Assembly: GCA_934371915.1 (NCBI GenBank)
Contig: CAKROE010000006.1
Location: forward strand, 4,064-68,063
Direction: 5' to 3'
Origin: an uncultured Blautia sp.
Lineage (GTDB): Bacteria; Bacillota; Clostridia; Lachnospirales; Lachnospiraceae
Length of the DNA: 64,000 bases
In this document: positions 16,203 through 24,129 of the stretch, piece by piece
How positions within the stretch are numbered: position 1 is the first letter of the stretch
How the letters are laid out: the number at the start of each line of letters is the position of its first letter
Translations under genes and position numbers: made by a program
The notes under the pieces: model-generated
The model's input: the letters and a program-made list of their open reading frames with translations, nothing else
Databases searched by the model: none
Told to the model about the DNA's origin: nothing

Positions 16203-17504
16203 ATGAAAAGCAAAAAAGTTCTTTCACTGCTTCTTGCATGTGCAGTGACCGTATCTATGGGAACAACCGTATTTGCTTCCACAGAAGATCAGATTGCAGC
16301 AGCGCAGGAACAGAAGCAGGAGGCGCAGGCGGGACTTGCTCAGGCACAGGCGAACATCAGTAATCTGGAAAGCAAGAAACAGGAACTCGAAACCTACCTG
16401 TCAGAACTGAATACTCAATATACAGAACTTACCGACAGTATTTCACAGCTCAGCGTAGAAGCCGCTGAAAAAGAAGAAGAGCTGAAAAATGTGCAGGCAG
16501 AGCTTGAAAAAGCAAAACAGGATGCACAGGATCAGTACGAAGCCATGAAGATCCGTATTAAATATATGTACGAAAATGGCGGAAGCACAATGCTTGAGCT
16601 TCTTCTTTCTTCAAATAATCTTTCTGATTTCTTAAATGAAGCAAGCAACATCGCATCCATTTCTACATATGACAGAAATATGCTTAAGAAATATGAAGAA
16701 ACGCAGGAAGCAATCAAAACTCAGGAGGCGCAGGTGGAAGAAGAATCTACTTCTATCAGCAATCTTCTGACAGAAAAAAGCTCCAAACAGCAGGAAGTTC
16801 AGAATCTGGTATCCACTACCAGCGATAATATCAGTTCCTATGTAAACCAGATCAGTGCAAGTCAGGATGAGGCAAGCGCACTGATGGCACAGGTAAACAG
16901 CGCTGACAGCAGCATTTCACAGCTGATGGAACAGGCAGAGCAGGAACGTGCAGCAGAGGAAGCTGCGGCAGAAGCGGCTCAGGCTGCAGAAGCAGCTCAG
17001 AATACAGAAGAGACCGGTGTAGCGGATGAAGGTGACAGCACCGACGAAAATGTTGATTCTTCTGCAAGTGAAGAAAGTTCTGAATCTGTTGATACAACTG
17101 AAGATACATCCTACACAGAAGACAGCAGTTCTTCCGATGATGTCTCCGCAGACACTTCAGTTTCAGAGGACACTTCCTCAGACAATTCGGACAGCAGTTC
17201 TTCCGATTCCGGTTCTTCCAGCCAGGGAAAATACCTTGGAAACTTTATGCTGACAGGATATTGTAACTGCGCACAGTGCTGCGGAACAGCAGGAAATGCA
17301 ACTGCAAGCGGTGTTATGCCGACAGCAGGACATACTGTAGCGATGGCTGGTGTACCGTTTGGAACACAGCTTCTGATTAATGGTACCGTTTATACCGTAG
17401 AAGATCTTGGAACTCCTTATGGACATGTTGACATTTATTGTGGCAGCCATAGCGAGGCACTGAGCTTCGGATTACAGTATGCGGATGTGTACCAGTTAAA
17501 TTAA
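16203..17504 (+). CDS. Secreted coiled-coil protein with C-terminal 3D domain
   Basis: A 433-residue exported protein. A signal peptide (KKVLSLLLACAVTVSMGTTV, cleavage near VFA-S) is followed by a CwlO-like coiled coil (about 25-255). A low-complexity Ser/Glu/Asp/Thr linker (about 275-345) precedes the C-terminal 3D domain (TGYCNCAQCCGTAG, GTVYTVEDLGTPYGHVDIYC). 3D domains carry three conserved Asp and occur in lytic transglycosylase-like cell-wall enzymes of the YabE/Rpf type. I see two Asp in the end segment (EDLG and HVDIY), so activity is likely but not certain. The start is set by AGAGGTG upstream. The gene has its own promoter and terminator. Probable role: cell-wall turnover outside the membrane. 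Confidence 0.9.
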   Translation: MKSKKVLSLLLACAVTVSMGTTVFASTEDQIAAAQEQKQEAQAGLAQAQANISNLESKKQELETYLSELNTQYTELTDSISQLSVEAAEKEEELKNVQAELEKAKQDAQDQYEAMKIRIKYMYENGGSTMLELLLSSNNLSDFLNEASNIASISTYDRNMLKKYEETQEAIKTQEAQVEEESTSISNLLTEKSSKQQEVQNLVSTTSDNISSYVNQISASQDEASALMAQVNSADSSISQLMEQAEQERAAEEAAAEAAQAAEAAQNTEETGVADEGDSTDENVDSSASEESSESVDTTEDTSYTEDSSSSDDVSADTSVSEDTSSDNSDSSSSDSGSSSQGKYLGNFMLTGYCNCAQCCGTAGNATASGVMPTAGHTVAMAGVPFGTQLLINGTVYTVEDLGTPYGHVDIYCGSHSEALSFGLQYADVYQLN

Positions 17505-17528
17505 AGGGGAATTTTAATATATACAGAG

Positions 17529-17557
17529 AACAGCAGGCCATGAAGGTCTGCTGTTTT
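17529..17557 (+). terminator. Terminator after the 3D-domain gene
   Basis: AACAGCAG (17529-17536) and CTGCTGTT (17548-17555) form a perfect stem followed by TT. It may also serve the convergent shell-protein gene. Confidence 0.75.
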
Positions 17558-17570
17558 GCGTTACGTTATT

Positions 17571-18287
17571 TTAGAGATATGGTGTACCGGGGATTTCCGG
17601 ATAGGAGCCCATGCCGATCAGAAGTTCCAGACCAACCTGGCGTGCCTCGAGTACAGCCGCCTTAACTGCACTGGCATCACCGGAGATACCGAGGATCACT
17701 TCATTGGAATGACTGGTTCCGATGCTTGGGGTCATATAGCAGGTAATATTTACTGCAGATGCCTTCATTGCGGTGTCCGCCATCACAAGGCCGATTGCAG
17801 CCGGGGAGCCTGCCATGAATCCGAATGCTTCACCGGGTACTGCATGAAAGGCTTTCTGTAATGCAGTGCCTGCACTCGCAGAATAAGTAAATTCCAGATG
17901 TCCGGATTCGCTGATATAAAGTTCACCGGCATTTTTCTTTGTGAGTTCCAGTGCCAGTTCAATCGCATGACGCACATCCGAAACATCATTTCCACCGATC
18001 ACGATATAGTTTCCATGACCGCCCCAGCCTTTGGTGTCGCGCGGAAATTCGATGGAAAGCACCTCTGTATTGGTTGCTTTGACCGCATCATCGATCGCTG
18101 TGATCTGTCCTGCCGCGCCTGTCCTTGAACTGAACAGTCCGAGCGCATGATATTTGGCACCCACATTCATTTCTTTTAATAATGTATCATCAATTCCGGA
18201 AATCACCAGTCCGATCGTATCAAGAACGGTGGTTCCCACAAATTCTGTCCGCGTACAATGTGTACTGATACTTTTTACATCAATCAT
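17571..18287 (-). CDS. Orphan PduB-like bacterial microcompartment shell protein
   Basis: The 238-residue protein follows the PduB/EutL-type tandem BMC layout: EFVGTTVLDTIGLVISGID, ATNTEVLSIEFPRDTKGWGG, HGNYIVIGGNDVSDVRHAIE and PAAIGLVMADTAMKASAVNI, ending PEIPGTPYL. Such proteins form pseudohexameric trimers with a central pore in the shells of propanediol or ethanolamine microcompartments. Here it stands alone: none of the neighbours encodes another shell protein, a diol dehydratase, an aldehyde dehydrogenase or a cobalamin gene. It is convergent with the 3D-domain gene. It may serve a microcompartment encoded elsewhere or have another role. Confidence 0.92.
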   Translation of the reverse strand: MIDVKSISTHCTRTEFVGTTVLDTIGLVISGIDDTLLKEMNVGAKYHALGLFSSRTGAAGQITAIDDAVKATNTEVLSIEFPRDTKGWGGHGNYIVIGGNDVSDVRHAIELALELTKKNAGELYISESGHLEFTYSASAGTALQKAFHAVPGEAFGFMAGSPAAIGLVMADTAMKASAVNITCYMTPSIGTSHSNEVILGISGDASAVKAAVLEARQVGLELLIGMGSYPEIPGTPYL

Positions 18288-18455
18288 GAGAAAACTCCTT
18301 TCTGTTCTGATAATTATTTAGCATCATCAGAAACAGATCTTTGATATAAATATAACGTATTATGTACTCGTTTGCAAGAAAGAACACCGGCAAAACCCAT
18401 ATTGAATATACTTTTAAATTTTTTAAATTTTTTTGAAAAAATCTCAAAAAAGTTG

Positions 18456-18484
18456 TTGACATTTGTATTCCACTATAATATAAT
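18456..18484 (+). promoter_or_regulatory. Promoter of tRNA-Pro
   Basis: TTGACA (18456-18461) and TATAAT (18479-18484) with 17-bp spacing, about 37 bp before the tRNA. Confidence 0.9.
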
Positions 18485-18520
18485 ATGTCTTGCGTCAAGC
18501 GACAAAGCAAAATTAAATAA

Positions 18521-18594
18521 CGAAGTGTGGCTCAGTTTGGTAGAGCGCTGCGTTCGGGACGCAGAGGCCGCAGGTTCAAATCCTGTCACTTCGA
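18521..18594 (+). tRNA. tRNA-Pro (anticodon CGG)
   Basis: A complete cloverleaf: acceptor CGAAGTG/CACTTCG, anticodon stem CTGCG/CGCAG with loop TTCGGGA giving anticodon CGG, T-arm GGTTCAAATC and discriminator A. CCA is not encoded. It has a consensus promoter and a terminator. Confidence 0.96.
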
Positions 18595-18609
18595 CTACTT
18601 GGCAGGGGC

Positions 18610-18648
18610 GCCGAAAACTTTAGGAATAAGGTTTTCGGTGTTTTTTTG
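18610..18648 (+). terminator. Terminator of tRNA-Pro
   Basis: CCGAAAAC (18611-18618) and GTTTTCGG (18631-18638) form a perfect stem followed by TG and seven T. Confidence 0.9.
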
Positions 18649-18880
18649 CGTTGGCATAAAAAGTATCAAAATTCATCTGGTCACGAATTTAGTCACGAAT
18701 AATACAACTTTCTATCAACATTGCAAGAAGAATATAACAACTTTTAAAAATCTCATGTTGTCTGGATATTTTTATATTTCACCATTTCCACTCCTGAATA
18801 TCTTTTCCAGTCTTATCATTATATATCAAATGCTAATATAAGGAGAAATTAACCGGAAGTACACACAAATCGAAAAGCCA
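18649..18880. other. Gene-free AT-rich stretch downstream of tRNA-Pro
   Basis: No gene is supported. The only structure I see is a short direct repeat, GTCACGAAT at two places 13 bp apart near 18680-18700. A tRNA 3' flank is a common integration site, but no integrase or duplicated tRNA end is seen here. Confidence 0.5.
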
Positions 18881-19092
18881 GATACCTCGAATAAGCATAA
18901 GTCATCTGAAGGCCCACCAAAATCCCGTAATTGGATACCTCGAATAAGCATAAGTCATCTGAAGGCCCACCAAAATCCCGTAATTGGATACCTTGAATAA
19001 GAGCAAGTCATCTGAAGGCCCACCAAAATCCCACAATTAGATACCTTGAATAAGAGTAAGTCATCTGAAGGCTCACCAAAATCCTCAAATTG
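18881..19092 (-). repeat. 53-bp tandem repeat, array 2 (four near-identical units)
   Basis: GATACC recurs at 18881, 18934, 18987 and 19040, exactly 53 bp apart. Units 1 and 2 are identical over almost the whole unit; units 3 and 4 carry a few shared changes (CCTTGAATAAGAG). Read on the minus strand each unit contains GATGACTTA and ACGGGATTTTGG. There are no spacers between units, so this is not a CRISPR array. The remaining sequence to 19258 looks like decayed flanking DNA. Confidence 0.92.
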
Positions 19093-19257
19093 GTTGACTC
19101 AGCGTATAATAAGCCTTCCAGTGGTCACTGCGTACATCGAAATCAGATGGTTCTGGTATGACTAACCCAAACCAAAGTCAACATACCGGCACTGTTCTAA
19201 CACAAGCACCTCCGCTCAGTATCAACATGCCAATCGTATTTATAATTTTCTATACCG

Positions 19258-19323
19258 TAAAAAAATACCCGGACGGGAAACATCTCTCACTTCAATTATA
19301 AGTGATTTTCTCCATCCGGGTAT
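19258..19323 (-). terminator. Terminator of spoVG
   Basis: ATACCCGGA (19265-19273) pairs with TCCGGGTAT (19315-19323), with an inner TCACTT/AAGTGA hairpin. On the minus strand it is followed by a run of T (19265-19259). Confidence 0.85.
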
Positions 19324-19391
19324 ACCTTCTCTTTATTTTATTGTTTTTGTATTTTCTTTATTTAATCCCAGCCCATACATTCTGTTCCGGT

Positions 19392-19682
19392 TTATTCTGC
19401 TGCTTCAACTGCTTCCACAGGCTCTGCCTCCAGCATTTCCTGATACTTACCAAGAATCAGTTTCTGAATCATGTCTCTTGTACCGGAATTGATCGGATGA
19501 GCAATGTCTCTGTACTCTCCGTCTGTGGCCTTACGGCTCGGCATAGCGATAAACAGTCCTTTTTCGCCTTCGATCACTTTGATATCATGAACTACGAATT
19601 CCTCATCAATTGTGATAGAAACAACTGCTTTCATCTTTCCTTCTTTTGCTACTTTTCTTACACGTACGTCTGTAATATTCAT
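19392..19682 (-). CDS. spoVG: SpoVG septation/RNA-binding regulator
   Basis: A 96-residue protein matching Spo[59 protein letters not shown] and a helix before an acidic Ala/Glu tail. SpoVG is a small nucleic-acid-binding protein affecting septation in sporulation and, in non-spore-formers, virulence and capsule genes. I chose ATG 19682, with AAAGGGG 8 nt upstream. It follows glgC-glgD, but a promoter overlapping the end of glgD may drive it separately. It ends in a strong terminator. Confidence 0.97.
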   Translation of the reverse strand: MNITDVRVRKVAKEGKMKAVVSITIDEEFVVHDIKVIEGEKGLFIAMPSRKATDGEYRDIAHPINSGTRDMIQKLILGKYQEMLEAEPVEAVEAAE

Positions 19683-19721
19683 CGTGTCTGCCCCTTTCAT
19701 TTTCATACGCATTTATGAGTT

Positions 19722-19754
19722 CGCATTATAATGCGTATCTCTCATTTTTCTCAA
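19722..19754 (-). promoter_or_regulatory. Candidate spoVG promoter with palindromic -10 region
   Basis: On the minus strand TTGAGA (19754-19749) and TATAAT (19730-19725) are 18 bp apart. The -10 lies in the perfect 14-bp palindrome CGCATTATAATGCG (19722-19735), which overlaps the glgD stop codon. Confidence 0.5.
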
Positions 19755-20844
19755 CGACGATTTTAATCCCGTCTTCGCCGCAATAGCAGGAATTTGCACG
19801 AATGGTATCCCTGCTCTCAACAATACAGTTCTCGATACGTGTATTGTCCCCAATATAAACATTATTAAGAATCACAGAGTTCTTAATCACACAGTTATTT
19901 CCTACATAGACATCTTTAAACAGAACCGAATTTTCGACAGTTCCGTTGATGATCGAACCACTCGAAACAAGACTGTTCTTAACGACTGCCCCCGGATTAT
20001 ATTTAGCCGGCGGAAGATCATCGATCTTTGTTTTGATCGACGGTTCCTGTCTGAAGAAATAATTGCGGATATCCGGTCGCAGGAAATCCATGTTGGTACG
20101 ATAGTATGCTTCTGCAGTAGAAATATTGCTCCAGTAAGCATCCATCTTGTATCCATAGATTCTCTTGAGATTTTTGTAACGGATCAGGATATCGTTTACA
20201 AAATCATGTCTGCCCTCAAGTGCCGCACGCTCCAGAAGCTCGATCAGCTGTCTTCTTCTTACTACGTAGATACCTGTAGAGATTGTATTATAGGAAGAAA
20301 CAATCGGTTTTTCTTCAAATTCTATAATCCTGTTATCCTCATTCATACGTACCACGCCAAAGCGTTCTACTTCTTTCTGATCTTCACAGGTAGTGCAGAC
20401 CACTGTAATATCCGCCCGCTTTGCAATATGATACTCAAGCACTTTATTATAATCCATCCGGTATACACAATCACCGGATGCAATAACTACATATGGTTCA
20501 TGACTTTTTTTCAGGAAATCAATATTCTGATAAATGGCATCCGCCGTTCCCTGATACCACAGGCTGTTGTCCTTCGTGATCGTAGGAGTAAATACAAACA
20601 GGCCTCCCTGCTTACGTCCGAAATCCCACCATTTCGAGGAACTTAAATGTTCATTCAAAGAGCGGGCATTGTACTGTGTCAGTACAGCTACCTTCTGAAT
20701 ATGCGAATTTGCCATATTGCTCAATGCAAAATCAATGCTGCGGTAACTTCCCGCTACAGGCATCGCTGCGATAGCCCTCTTATCCGACAGTTCTCTCATG
20801 CGGCTGTTGTTTCCGCCAGCCAGAATAATACCTATTGCTCTCAT
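19726..20844 (-). CDS. glgD: GlgD, regulatory subunit of glucose-1-phosphate adenylyltransferase
   Basis: A 372-residue ADP-glucose pyrophosphorylase paralogue of the GlgD type, partner of GlgC in Firmicutes. The N terminus [20 protein letters not shown] keeps the nucleotidyltransferase fold but departs from the GlgC pattern GGxGxRLxxLT. The C-terminal part has left-handed beta-helix hexapeptides ([20 protein letters not shown]). GlgD is considered mostly non-catalytic and enhances GlgC. It overlaps glgC by 4 bp (ATGA), so translation is coupled. Confidence 0.95.
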   Translation of the reverse strand: MRAIGIILAGGNNSRMRELSDKRAIAAMPVAGSYRSIDFALSNMANSHIQKVAVLTQYNARSLNEHLSSSKWWDFGRKQGGLFVFTPTITKDNSLWYQGTADAIYQNIDFLKKSHEPYVVIASGDCVYRMDYNKVLEYHIAKRADITVVCTTCEDQKEVERFGVVRMNEDNRIIEFEEKPIVSSYNTISTGIYVVRRRQLIELLERAALEGRHDFVNDILIRYKNLKRIYGYKMDAYWSNISTAEAYYRTNMDFLRPDIRNYFFRQEPSIKTKIDDLPPAKYNPGAVVKNSLVSSGSIINGTVENSVLFKDVYVGNNCVIKNSVILNNVYIGDNTRIENCIVESRDTIRANSCYCGEDGIKIVVEKNERYAL

Positions 20845-22118
20845 GCCTGCTCACCATCCTTTGCTTTGATCACCTGTCCGCTCTCCAGGATTCCTCCCGG
20901 ATAATCTTCTGCTGTAGTCACTCCGGATATGGCGGTGTTTCTGCCTATTTTTACATTATCAGGAATTACACTCTGCTCTCCGACCGTCGCCAGCCCGAAT
21001 GCATAAACTGCCGGTTTCAGTACGTTTGCCGCTTCTTCTCCAAAGCCCAGTGTAACTTTATTTCCGATCACAACGTCTTCCGCTACGATTGCCTTATCAA
21101 GAACGGTATCTTCTCCGATCTGCGAATTCCGCATGATGATCGAATCCCTCACGACGGTGCCTTTGCCGATCACTACGTTCGGTCCGATCACAGAATGATA
21201 TGCTTTACCATAGATCTCGGCACCTTCTCCGATCAGGCACTGATCTGTCACGGCATCCTCGGCAATATACTGCGGCGGAATGATGTCTCCCTTTGTATAG
21301 ATCTTCCAGAATTCTTCGTACAGATTGAACTCCGGAATGATATCGATCAGTTCCATATTGGCTTCCCAGTAAGATCCCAGTGTACCGACATCTTTCCAGT
21401 AACCGTTGTATTCGTAGGCAAACAGCCTCTGTCCTTTTTCTTTACAATAAGGAAGAATATGCTTGCCAAAATCGCAATTACTCTGGTCTTTCAGTGCGAT
21501 CAGTGCTTCTTTGAGCACCGGCCAGCTGAATATGTAGATACCCATGGAAGCAAGATTGCTGCTTGGTTTCTCCGGTTTCTCTTCGAACTCCGTCACACGC
21601 CCTGCCTCATCTGTAACCATGATTCCGAAGCGGCTTGCTTCTTCTATCGGAACCGGCATACAGGCGATCGTTACATCTGCCTTATTTGCCTTGTGATAAT
21701 TCAGCATGACTTCGTAATCCATTTTATAAATATGATCTCCCGAGAGAATCAGTACATAATCCGGATTGTACTGCTGCATATAATCCAGATTCTGAAAAAT
21801 CGCATTGGCCGTCCCGGTATACCATTCGCTGTTGGTACTCTTTTCATATGGAGGAAGTACGGTCACACCGCCCTCGTTTCTGTCCAGATCCCACGGAATA
21901 CCAATGCCGATATGGGTGTTCAGCCGCAACGGCTGATACTGTGTCAGAACACCGACTGTATCGATTCCTGAATTGATACAGTTACTCAACGGAAAATCAA
22001 TAATACGATATTTCCCTCCAAAAGCGACTGCTGGTTTTGCTACTTTTTGTGTCAATACGCCCAGTCTGCTGCCCTGACCGCCAGCTAAAAGCATGGCAAT
22101 CATTTCTTTCTTCATCAT
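20841..22118 (-). CDS. glgC: Glucose-1-phosphate adenylyltransferase GlgC
   Basis: A 425-residue enzyme that makes ADP-glucose for glycogen. It has [16 protein letters not shown] (nucleotide loop), [34 protein letters not shown] (metal Asp), [19 protein letters not shown] and a C-terminal beta-helix. The start is one of three successive codons (GTG, ATG, ATG); I chose 22118 for its AGGTGA spacing of 7 nt. It precedes glgD with 4 bp overlap. Glycogen synthase and branching enzyme are not in the window. Confidence 0.96.
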   Translation of the reverse strand: MMKKEMIAMLLAGGQGSRLGVLTQKVAKPAVAFGGKYRIIDFPLSNCINSGIDTVGVLTQYQPLRLNTHIGIGIPWDLDRNEGGVTVLPPYEKSTNSEWYTGTANAIFQNLDYMQQYNPDYVLILSGDHIYKMDYEVMLNYHKANKADVTIACMPVPIEEASRFGIMVTDEAGRVTEFEEKPEKPSSNLASMGIYIFSWPVLKEALIALKDQSNCDFGKHILPYCKEKGQRLFAYEYNGYWKDVGTLGSYWEANMELIDIIPEFNLYEEFWKIYTKGDIIPPQYIAEDAVTDQCLIGEGAEIYGKAYHSVIGPNVVIGKGTVVRDSIIMRNSQIGEDTVLDKAIVAEDVVIGNKVTLGFGEEAANVLKPAVYAFGLATVGEQSVIPDNVKIGRNTAISGVTTAEDYPGGILESGQVIKAKDGEQA

Positions 22119-22151
22119 CACGCAATCACCTCTTGTATATTATGATGTTCC

Positions 22152-22180
22152 ATTATACCATACTTCCAAATATTAGTGAA
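22152..22180 (-). promoter_or_regulatory. Promoter of glgC-glgD
   Basis: On the minus strand TTCACT (22180-22175) and TATAAT (22157-22152) with 17-bp spacing, about 35 bp before the start. Confidence 0.6.
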
Positions 22181-22342
22181 CATTTTTTACAAATTATTTG
22201 TGCTTATTTCAAAAATTTTATATCTATTGCACACGTTTTTATTTCATACCGTTTCTATATGTTTGTTTTTATGTGCATTTTCGACAATTTTCGCCATTCT
22301 ATTTCAGAACAAATGCACAGTAATATCTCCCAAAAGTAACAC

Positions 22343-22371
22343 TTTTCATTTTTAGCCGACCGCGTTATAAT
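22343..22371 (+). promoter_or_regulatory. Promoter of murC
   Basis: TATAAT (22366-22371) with a weak -35 TTTTCA (22343-22348) at 17-bp spacing, about 30 bp before the start. Confidence 0.55.
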
Positions 22372-22400
22372 GGAAATATTAAAGATAAGGAGATTATATT

Positions 22401-23780
22401 ATGTATCAGATAGACTTCCATAAACCGCTCTCTATCCATTTTATCGGTATTGGCGGTATCAGTATGAGCGGACTTGCTGAAATACTTCTGGAAGAGGGTT
22501 TCACAATTTCCGGTTCTGACTCCAAAAAAAGCCCCCTGACCAGTCTTCTGGAAAGCAAAGGTGCAAAGATCTACTACGGTCAGCGCGCTTCCAACATTTC
22601 CGATTCTGTTCAGGTTGTTGTTTATACAGCTGCCATCCATCCGGACAACCCGGAATTTGCATGTGCGAAGGAAAAAGGTCTCCCAATGCTGACAAGAGCT
22701 CAGCTTCTCGGACAGATCATGCGCAACTACGACACTTCTATTGCAGTTGCCGGTACACATGGAAAAACCACAACCACTTCCATGTTGTCACACATTCTTC
22801 TGAAGGGCGAATGTGACCCGACGATCAGCGTCGGCGGTATCCTTCCGGCGATCGGCGGCAATATCCGCGTCGGCCAGTCCGAAACTTTCCTGACAGAAGC
22901 ATGTGAATACACCAACAGCTTTCTCAGCTTTTTCCCGACACTCGGAATCATTTTAAATATGGATGCCGACCATCTGGATTTCTTTAAGGATATTGATGAC
23001 ATCCGTCATTCTTTCCGTAAATTTGCTGAACTTCTTCCGGCTGACGGCGCACTCATCATCAATGCAGACACCCCAAAATACGAAATGGTTGCCGAAAACC
23101 TTCCATGCAAAGTGCTCACCTACGGTCTCGAACACGACGCTGATTATACCGCTTCGGACATCACTTATGATGAGTTCGGACATCCGACTTTCCATGTTCT
23201 TCATAATGGTGAGGATATCGGTATCTGTTCTCTGAAAGTACCGGGTATCCACAATGTATCCAATGCCCTTGCTTCTATCGCAGCAGGCAGACTTCTTGGT
23301 CTTGACAATGAAGTGATCTTTGCCGGGCTGAAAGATTTCAGCGGTACAGACCGTCGTTTTCAGTACAAGGGCAAAGTCGGTGAAGTTACCATTATCGATG
23401 ATTATGCACATCATCCGACCGAAATCGAGGCTACGCTTCATGCAGCACACAATTATCCACACAAAAAGATCTGGTGTGTATTCCAGCCTCACACTTATAC
23501 ACGTACGAAAGCTCTGCTTCCGGAATTTGCAAAGGCTCTGACACTTGCAGACCACGTGGTTCTTGCAGATATTTATGCAGCCCGCGAGACCGATAACCTC
23601 GGCATTTCCTCTGCCGATCTTCAGAAACAGATTCAGGAACTCGGCACTCCGTGCGAATATTTCCCGACTTTCGATGAGATTGAAAACTTTTTACTCGAGA
23701 ATTGTACACAGGGTGACCTGTTGATAACTATGGGGGCCGGAGACGTTGTAAACATTGGCGAACAGCTCCTTGGCAAATAA
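22401..23780 (+). CDS. murC: UDP-N-acetylmuramate--L-alanine ligase MurC
   Basis: The 459-residue ligase adds the first L-Ala of the peptidoglycan stem peptide in the cytoplasm. Visible are FIGIGGISMSGLAEILL (UDP-binding), the ATP loop AGTHGKTTTT (118-127), EACEYTNSFLSFFP and IDDYAHHPTEI. It is full length and starts at ATG with AAGGAG upstream. It stands apart from the other mur genes in the window (murG is 22 kb away). Confidence 0.97.
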   Translation: MYQIDFHKPLSIHFIGIGGISMSGLAEILLEEGFTISGSDSKKSPLTSLLESKGAKIYYGQRASNISDSVQVVVYTAAIHPDNPEFACAKEKGLPMLTRAQLLGQIMRNYDTSIAVAGTHGKTTTTSMLSHILLKGECDPTISVGGILPAIGGNIRVGQSETFLTEACEYTNSFLSFFPTLGIILNMDADHLDFFKDIDDIRHSFRKFAELLPADGALIINADTPKYEMVAENLPCKVLTYGLEHDADYTASDITYDEFGHPTFHVLHNGEDIGICSLKVPGIHNVSNALASIAAGRLLGLDNEVIFAGLKDFSGTDRRFQYKGKVGEVTIIDDYAHHPTEIEATLHAAHNYPHKKIWCVFQPHTYTRTKALLPEFAKALTLADHVVLADIYAARETDNLGISSADLQKQIQELGTPCEYFPTFDEIENFLLENCTQGDLLITMGAGDVVNIGEQLLGK

Positions 23781-23781
23781 G

Positions 23782-23799
23782 TTATCCACATTATCCACA
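23782..23799 (+). promoter_or_regulatory. Pair of perfect DnaA boxes, cluster 1
   Basis: TTATCCACA occurs at 23782-23790 and again at 23791-23799, head to tail without spacing. A one-mismatch box TTATACACA follows at 23803-23811. The second box overlaps the 5' arm of the murC terminator. Confidence 0.65.
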
Positions 23800-23842
23800 T
23801 GTTTATACACATTTTTTACCGTGTATGACATGTGGATTTTTT
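23793..23842 (+). terminator. Terminator of murC
   Basis: ATCCACATG (23793-23801) pairs perfectly with CATGTGGAT (23829-23837), extended inside by ATACAC/GTGTAT, and is followed by a T-run to 23842. Confidence 0.85.
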
Positions 23843-23948
23843 CTGCCATTTTACTTTACATAATATCCTGTCGAGTTATCGCAATTTTCGCGGAAATACA
23901 ACAAACTTCGTCATTTTATGAGGTTACAAATAATTTACGACAAAAATC

Positions 23949-23992
23949 GATTTCCACATTATCCACATTATCCACATTTCTTTGTGGAAATC
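23949..23992 (+). promoter_or_regulatory. Pair of perfect DnaA boxes in a hairpin loop, cluster 2
   Basis: TTATCCACA at 23959-23967 and 23968-23976 lie in the loop between GATTTCCACA (23949-23958) and its exact complement TGTGGAAATC (23983-23992). About 140 bp downstream starts dnaD, followed by the helicase loader, so DnaA control of these genes is plausible. Confidence 0.65.
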
Positions 23993-24012
23993 TCCTGTAG
24001 AAAAATACCCTA

Positions 24013-24041
24013 TTCTCATTTGAAAAATCTTGTGCTATAAT
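24013..24041 (+). promoter_or_regulatory. Candidate promoter of dnaD-dnaI-prs
   Basis: TATAAT (24036-24041) with a weak -35 TTCTCA (24013-24018), 17-bp spacing. It lies between the second DnaA-box pair and dnaD. Confidence 0.5.
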
Positions 24042-24129
24042 CCTAGTGTTCCAGATATACCGCAGTTTACGCGGTACCCGTAATGTCTGTTCACGCAGAT
24101 ATTTTCGTTTAGAAAGCGAGCGATCTATC

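Noticed and set aside
17571-18287. Part of a microcompartment operon
   Set aside because: Neither side contains shell, enzyme or cofactor genes; it is treated as an orphan.
18595-18880. Integrated element scar at tRNA-Pro
   Set aside because: No integrase, no duplicated tRNA end and no mobile genes; only a short direct repeat is seen.
18881-19092. CRISPR array
   Set aside because: The repeats are contiguous 53-bp units with no unique spacers, and no cas gene is near.
20835-21971. Long plus-strand open frame antisense to glgC
   Set aside because: Shadow of glgC; composition and lack of motifs argue against a gene.
23781-24129. Chromosomal origin of replication
   Set aside because: Four DnaA boxes are present, but dnaA and dnaN are not here and two boxes overlap a terminator and a hairpin. 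A regulatory role is more likely.
24046-24129. N-terminal extension of the dnaD gene
   Set aside because: These codons overlap the promoter region and have no family similarity; ATG 24130 fits better.
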